This document shows, piece by piece, positions 62,350-64,000 of a stretch of DNA of 64,000 nt (positions within the stretch are counted from its first letter, which is position 1; every line of letters begins with the position of its first letter). This DNA comes from Intestinimonas butyriciproducens. Lineage in GTDB: Bacteria > Bacillota > Clostridia > Oscillospirales > Oscillospiraceae. The position numbers and the translations under genes are program-made. The notes below the pieces were generated by a model. That model was not told where the DNA came from and searched no databases. It saw only the letters and a list, made by a program, of their open reading frames with translations. The stretch spans positions 2,108,001 through 2,172,000 of the forward strand of contig NZ_CP011524.1 in NCBI RefSeq assembly GCF_004154955.1. The letters are read 5' to 3'.

Positions 62350-63282
62350 TTATCGCTTTTCCGCCACCCGCAGCTTAGCGCTCCGGGCGCGGGGATTTTC
62401 ATCCAGCTCCTCCTCCGTGGAGGTGATGGGTTTTTTGTTCACCAGCCGCACCTCGGGCTTTCGCCCGCAGACACACACCGGAAAATCCGGCGGGCAGGTA
62501 CAGCCCTTGGCAAAGGCCGCCAGACCGTTTTTCACGATGCGGTCCTCCAGCGAGTGGAAGGAGATGACGCACAGCCGCCCGCCCGGAGCCAGCCGTGGCA
62601 CCGCCGCCTGAAGCATCCGGTCCACTGCGCCCAGCTCATCGTTCACTGCGATACGGATGGCCTGGAAGCAGCGTTTGGCCGGGTGCTGTTTTTCCCGCAG
62701 GGCTTGTCCCGGCATGGCGCTCTTGATCACATCCACCAGTTCAAAGGTGGTGGTGATGGGGCGTTCCGCCCGCCGCCGGACGATGGCGGCCGCGATCTGG
62801 GGGGCATAGCGCTCCTCCCCGTACTGCCAGAGGATACGCTTGAGTTCCTCCTGGGACCACTGGTTCACCACCGTGTCGGCGGTAAGAGGCTCCGACCGGT
62901 CCATACGCATATCCAACGGGGCGTCCTGCATATAGGAGAAGCCCCGCTCAGGGTCGTCCAACTGGGGAGAGGACACCCCCAAGTCAAAGAGCATTCCGTC
63001 CAGGCCGGAAATTCCCCGGCTGTCCAGCAGTTGGCCCAGGTCTCCAAAATTCCCGTGGATCAGGGTCACCTGTTCCAGGCAGTCCGCCAGTCTGGTTTCG
63101 GCGGCGTCCAGGGCCGCCGCATCCCGGTCGATGCAGATGAGCCGCCCGGTCGTCAGCCGCCGGGCGATCTCCCGGGAATGGCCCGCGCGACCCAGCGTTC
63201 CATCCAGATAGGTCCCCTCCGGGCGGATGTTCAGCCCCTCCAAGCACTCTCTGAGGAGGACCGGCTTGTGGATGAATTCCAT
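62350..63282 (-). CDS. rsmH: 16S rRNA (cytosine-1402-N4)-methyltransferase
   Basis: 310 residues of MraW/RsmH. HKPVLLRECLEGL at the start, SAM-binding DGTLGRAGHSREIA (about 28-41), FDLGVSSPQLDDPERGFSY and the C-terminal ISFHSLEDRIVKN are the family hallmarks. It methylates C1402 in the decoding centre. 11 bases after mraZ; usual second gene of the dcw cluster. Confidence 0.96.
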   Translation of the reverse strand: MEFIHKPVLLRECLEGLNIRPEGTYLDGTLGRAGHSREIARRLTTGRLICIDRDAAALDAAETRLADCLEQVTLIHGNFGDLGQLLDSRGISGLDGMLFDLGVSSPQLDDPERGFSYMQDAPLDMRMDRSEPLTADTVVNQWSQEELKRILWQYGEERYAPQIAAAIVRRRAERPITTTFELVDVIKSAMPGQALREKQHPAKRCFQAIRIAVNDELGAVDRMLQAAVPRLAPGGRLCVISFHSLEDRIVKNGLAAFAKGCTCPPDFPVCVCGRKPEVRLVNKKPITSTEEELDENPRARSAKLRVAEKR

Positions 63283-63293
63283 CGTCGTGCCTC

Positions 63294-63716
63294 CTACATT
63301 CCCAGAGAGTCCATAAGAGCCGCCATCTTCTCCGGCGTCATTTCCTCTTCCTCCGAGTTCCAGCGCGCCGCGCTCCAGATCTCAGCCCGGTTGTGCACGC
63401 CGATGATGACCACGTCCTTCCCCAGGTCGGCGTACGTCCGCAGACGCTGAGGAATGACGATACGGCCCTGGCTGTCCGGCACGCATTTCACCGCGTTGGC
63501 GAACAGAGACCGCATATCCTTGGATTTGCTGACGGGGAGCGACGCGAACTTTTCCGTGAACCGGTCCCAGCTCTCCTGTGGATAGATTGCCAGACAGGTA
63601 TCCACACCCATGGCGAGGTAGAATGTGTCGCCAAGCTCCTCCCGAAGCTTGGCGGGGATGAACAGACGGCCCTTGGCGTCGATGCTGTGCTCATATGTGC
63701 CAGTGACGCTGCCCAA
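63294..63716 (-). CDS. mraZ: Transcriptional regulator MraZ
   Basis: 140 residues with two AbrB-like MraZ repeats, each holding a DxxGR motif: SIDAKGRLFIPAKLR (about 11-25) and VPDSQGRIVIPQRLR (about 79-93). The ring-shaped protein represses its own operon. TTG 63716 is the probable start: it opens the MGSVTGTYEH sequence and AGGAG sits about 10 bases upstream. Confidence 0.93.
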   Translation of the reverse strand: MGSVTGTYEHSIDAKGRLFIPAKLREELGDTFYLAMGVDTCLAIYPQESWDRFTEKFASLPVSKSKDMRSLFANAVKCVPDSQGRIVIPQRLRTYADLGKDVVIIGVHNRAEIWSAARWNSEEEEMTPEKMAALMDSLGM

Positions 63717-63740
63717 GACCGTTCATCTCCTCCCCTTGGT

Positions 63741-63775
63741 CCCCACTTTACTCTACTTCACTCCATTTTGCTCCA
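63741..63775 (-). promoter_or_regulatory. Row of four MraZ-type boxes
   Basis: On the minus strand TGGAG, TGGAG, TAGAG and TGGGG recur with exactly 10-base period (63771-63775, 63761-63765, 63751-63755, 63741-63745). MraZ binds such 10-bp-spaced TGGGN-like repeats near its own promoter in other bacteria. Here they begin about 5 bases after the predicted transcription start. Confidence 0.8.
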
Positions 63776-63786
63776 CCAGTAGTTTC

Positions 63787-63815
63787 AGTATAAAGGTTTC
63801 GTAACCAAATTGCAA
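63787..63815 (-). promoter_or_regulatory. Promoter of the dcw cluster
   Basis: Minus strand TTGCAA (63810-63815), 17 bases, TATACT (63787-63792), directly before the MraZ boxes. Confidence 0.8.
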
Positions 63816-64000
63816 GGGTTTGTTCCTCATTTTTTCTGTAAAAACACCGGATTTTCAGGGGGAAATCGCCTGCTTTTTAGAATGAAAACGTATGTTCTAT
63901 TACAATCAGTGACAAATGATTACAGGTCATTTTTTGGATATTTTATGGAAACATACTGGATTTGGTATTACTACCCCAGCTTACCACCATATTTTGCGCA
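63816..64000. other. Gene-free window end with a possible SOS box
   Basis: No gene seen. AAACGTATGTTC at 63886-63897 is one base away from the Gram-positive LexA box GAACNNNNGTTC and may belong to a gene beyond the window. Confidence 0.35.

Overview
This 64-kb window comes from a high-GC, Gram-positive anaerobe of the class Clostridia, most likely an Oscillospiraceae gut bacterium of the Flavonifractor / Pseudoflavonifractor / Intestinimonas kind. The pointers are strong AGGAGG ribosome sites, sigma-A promoters, acetate kinase, an NADP-type glutamate dehydrogenase, a SpoVD-like penicillin-binding protein with PASTA domains, a meso-DAP type MurE, and SLH-domain and lipoprotein genes. The genus is inferred from overall style. 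No rRNA, tRNA or CRISPR array was seen.

Layout. 1-6.3 kb: YitT (cut by the window edge), LUD protein, lipoprotein, C26 amidase, xpt, a DUF4173 membrane protein and a DUF2975/XRE pair. 6.4-11.5 kb: a sirtuin gene split by a decayed serine-recombinase prophage (element 1). 11.5-33.5 kb: host genes, including a GGDEF sensor, Na/Pi transporter, ApbE-NusG_II-Gx operon, polysaccharide deacetylase lipoprotein, a dead sigma/anti-sigma pair, tmcAL, ackA, gdhA, a COG2509 flavoprotein, an ArsR-thioredoxin reductase-thioredoxin operon, an Ntn hydrolase and an SLH-M15 peptidase. 33.4-41.75 kb: a complete 8.3-kb tyrosine-integrase element (element 2) between 28-bp direct repeats. 41.8-50.4 kb: HD hydrolase, yjdF with a structured leader, a 2-hydroxyacid dehydrogenase/ilvD pair, glnS, threonine aldolase, a PsiE-like protein and CorA. 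50.6-63.8 kb: the division and cell-wall (dcw) cluster on the minus strand, in transcription order mraZ-rsmH-ftsL-PBP-murE-mraY-ftsW-murG-murA-ftsQ-ftsZ, starting from a promoter and a row of MraZ-type boxes.

The most notable structure is element 1. The original sirtuin started at 11534 (minus strand), with an ATGA overlap to the GGDEF gene. An element carrying a large serine recombinase inserted at the codons for the conserved motif GAGVSTESG, leaving an 8-bp core (GTATCCAC) at 7036-7043 and 11452-11459. The two element arms next to these cores carry a perfect 11-bp inverted repeat, as expected of an attP. The element's own end carries a promoter, a ribosome site and 50 codons of a different sirtuin 5' end, which are in frame with the host's 3' part. 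The cell therefore keeps one open, chimeric sirtuin gene with a doubled NAD-loop motif, plus a 31-codon orphan 5' fragment. The rest of the prophage has collapsed to the 3' parts of a recombinase gene and of a polyvalent (PBECR-type) virion protein gene.

Element 2 uses a different strategy. It sits on the last codons of the SLH-M15 peptidase gene and restores its 3' end exactly, leaving the gene's terminator stranded on the far side. Its cargo is an integrase, a repressor, small HTH and RHH regulators, a primase/DUF3987 protein and a small nuclease read from a CTG codon. There are no capsid, packaging or conjugation genes, so it resembles a satellite or small mobilisable island.
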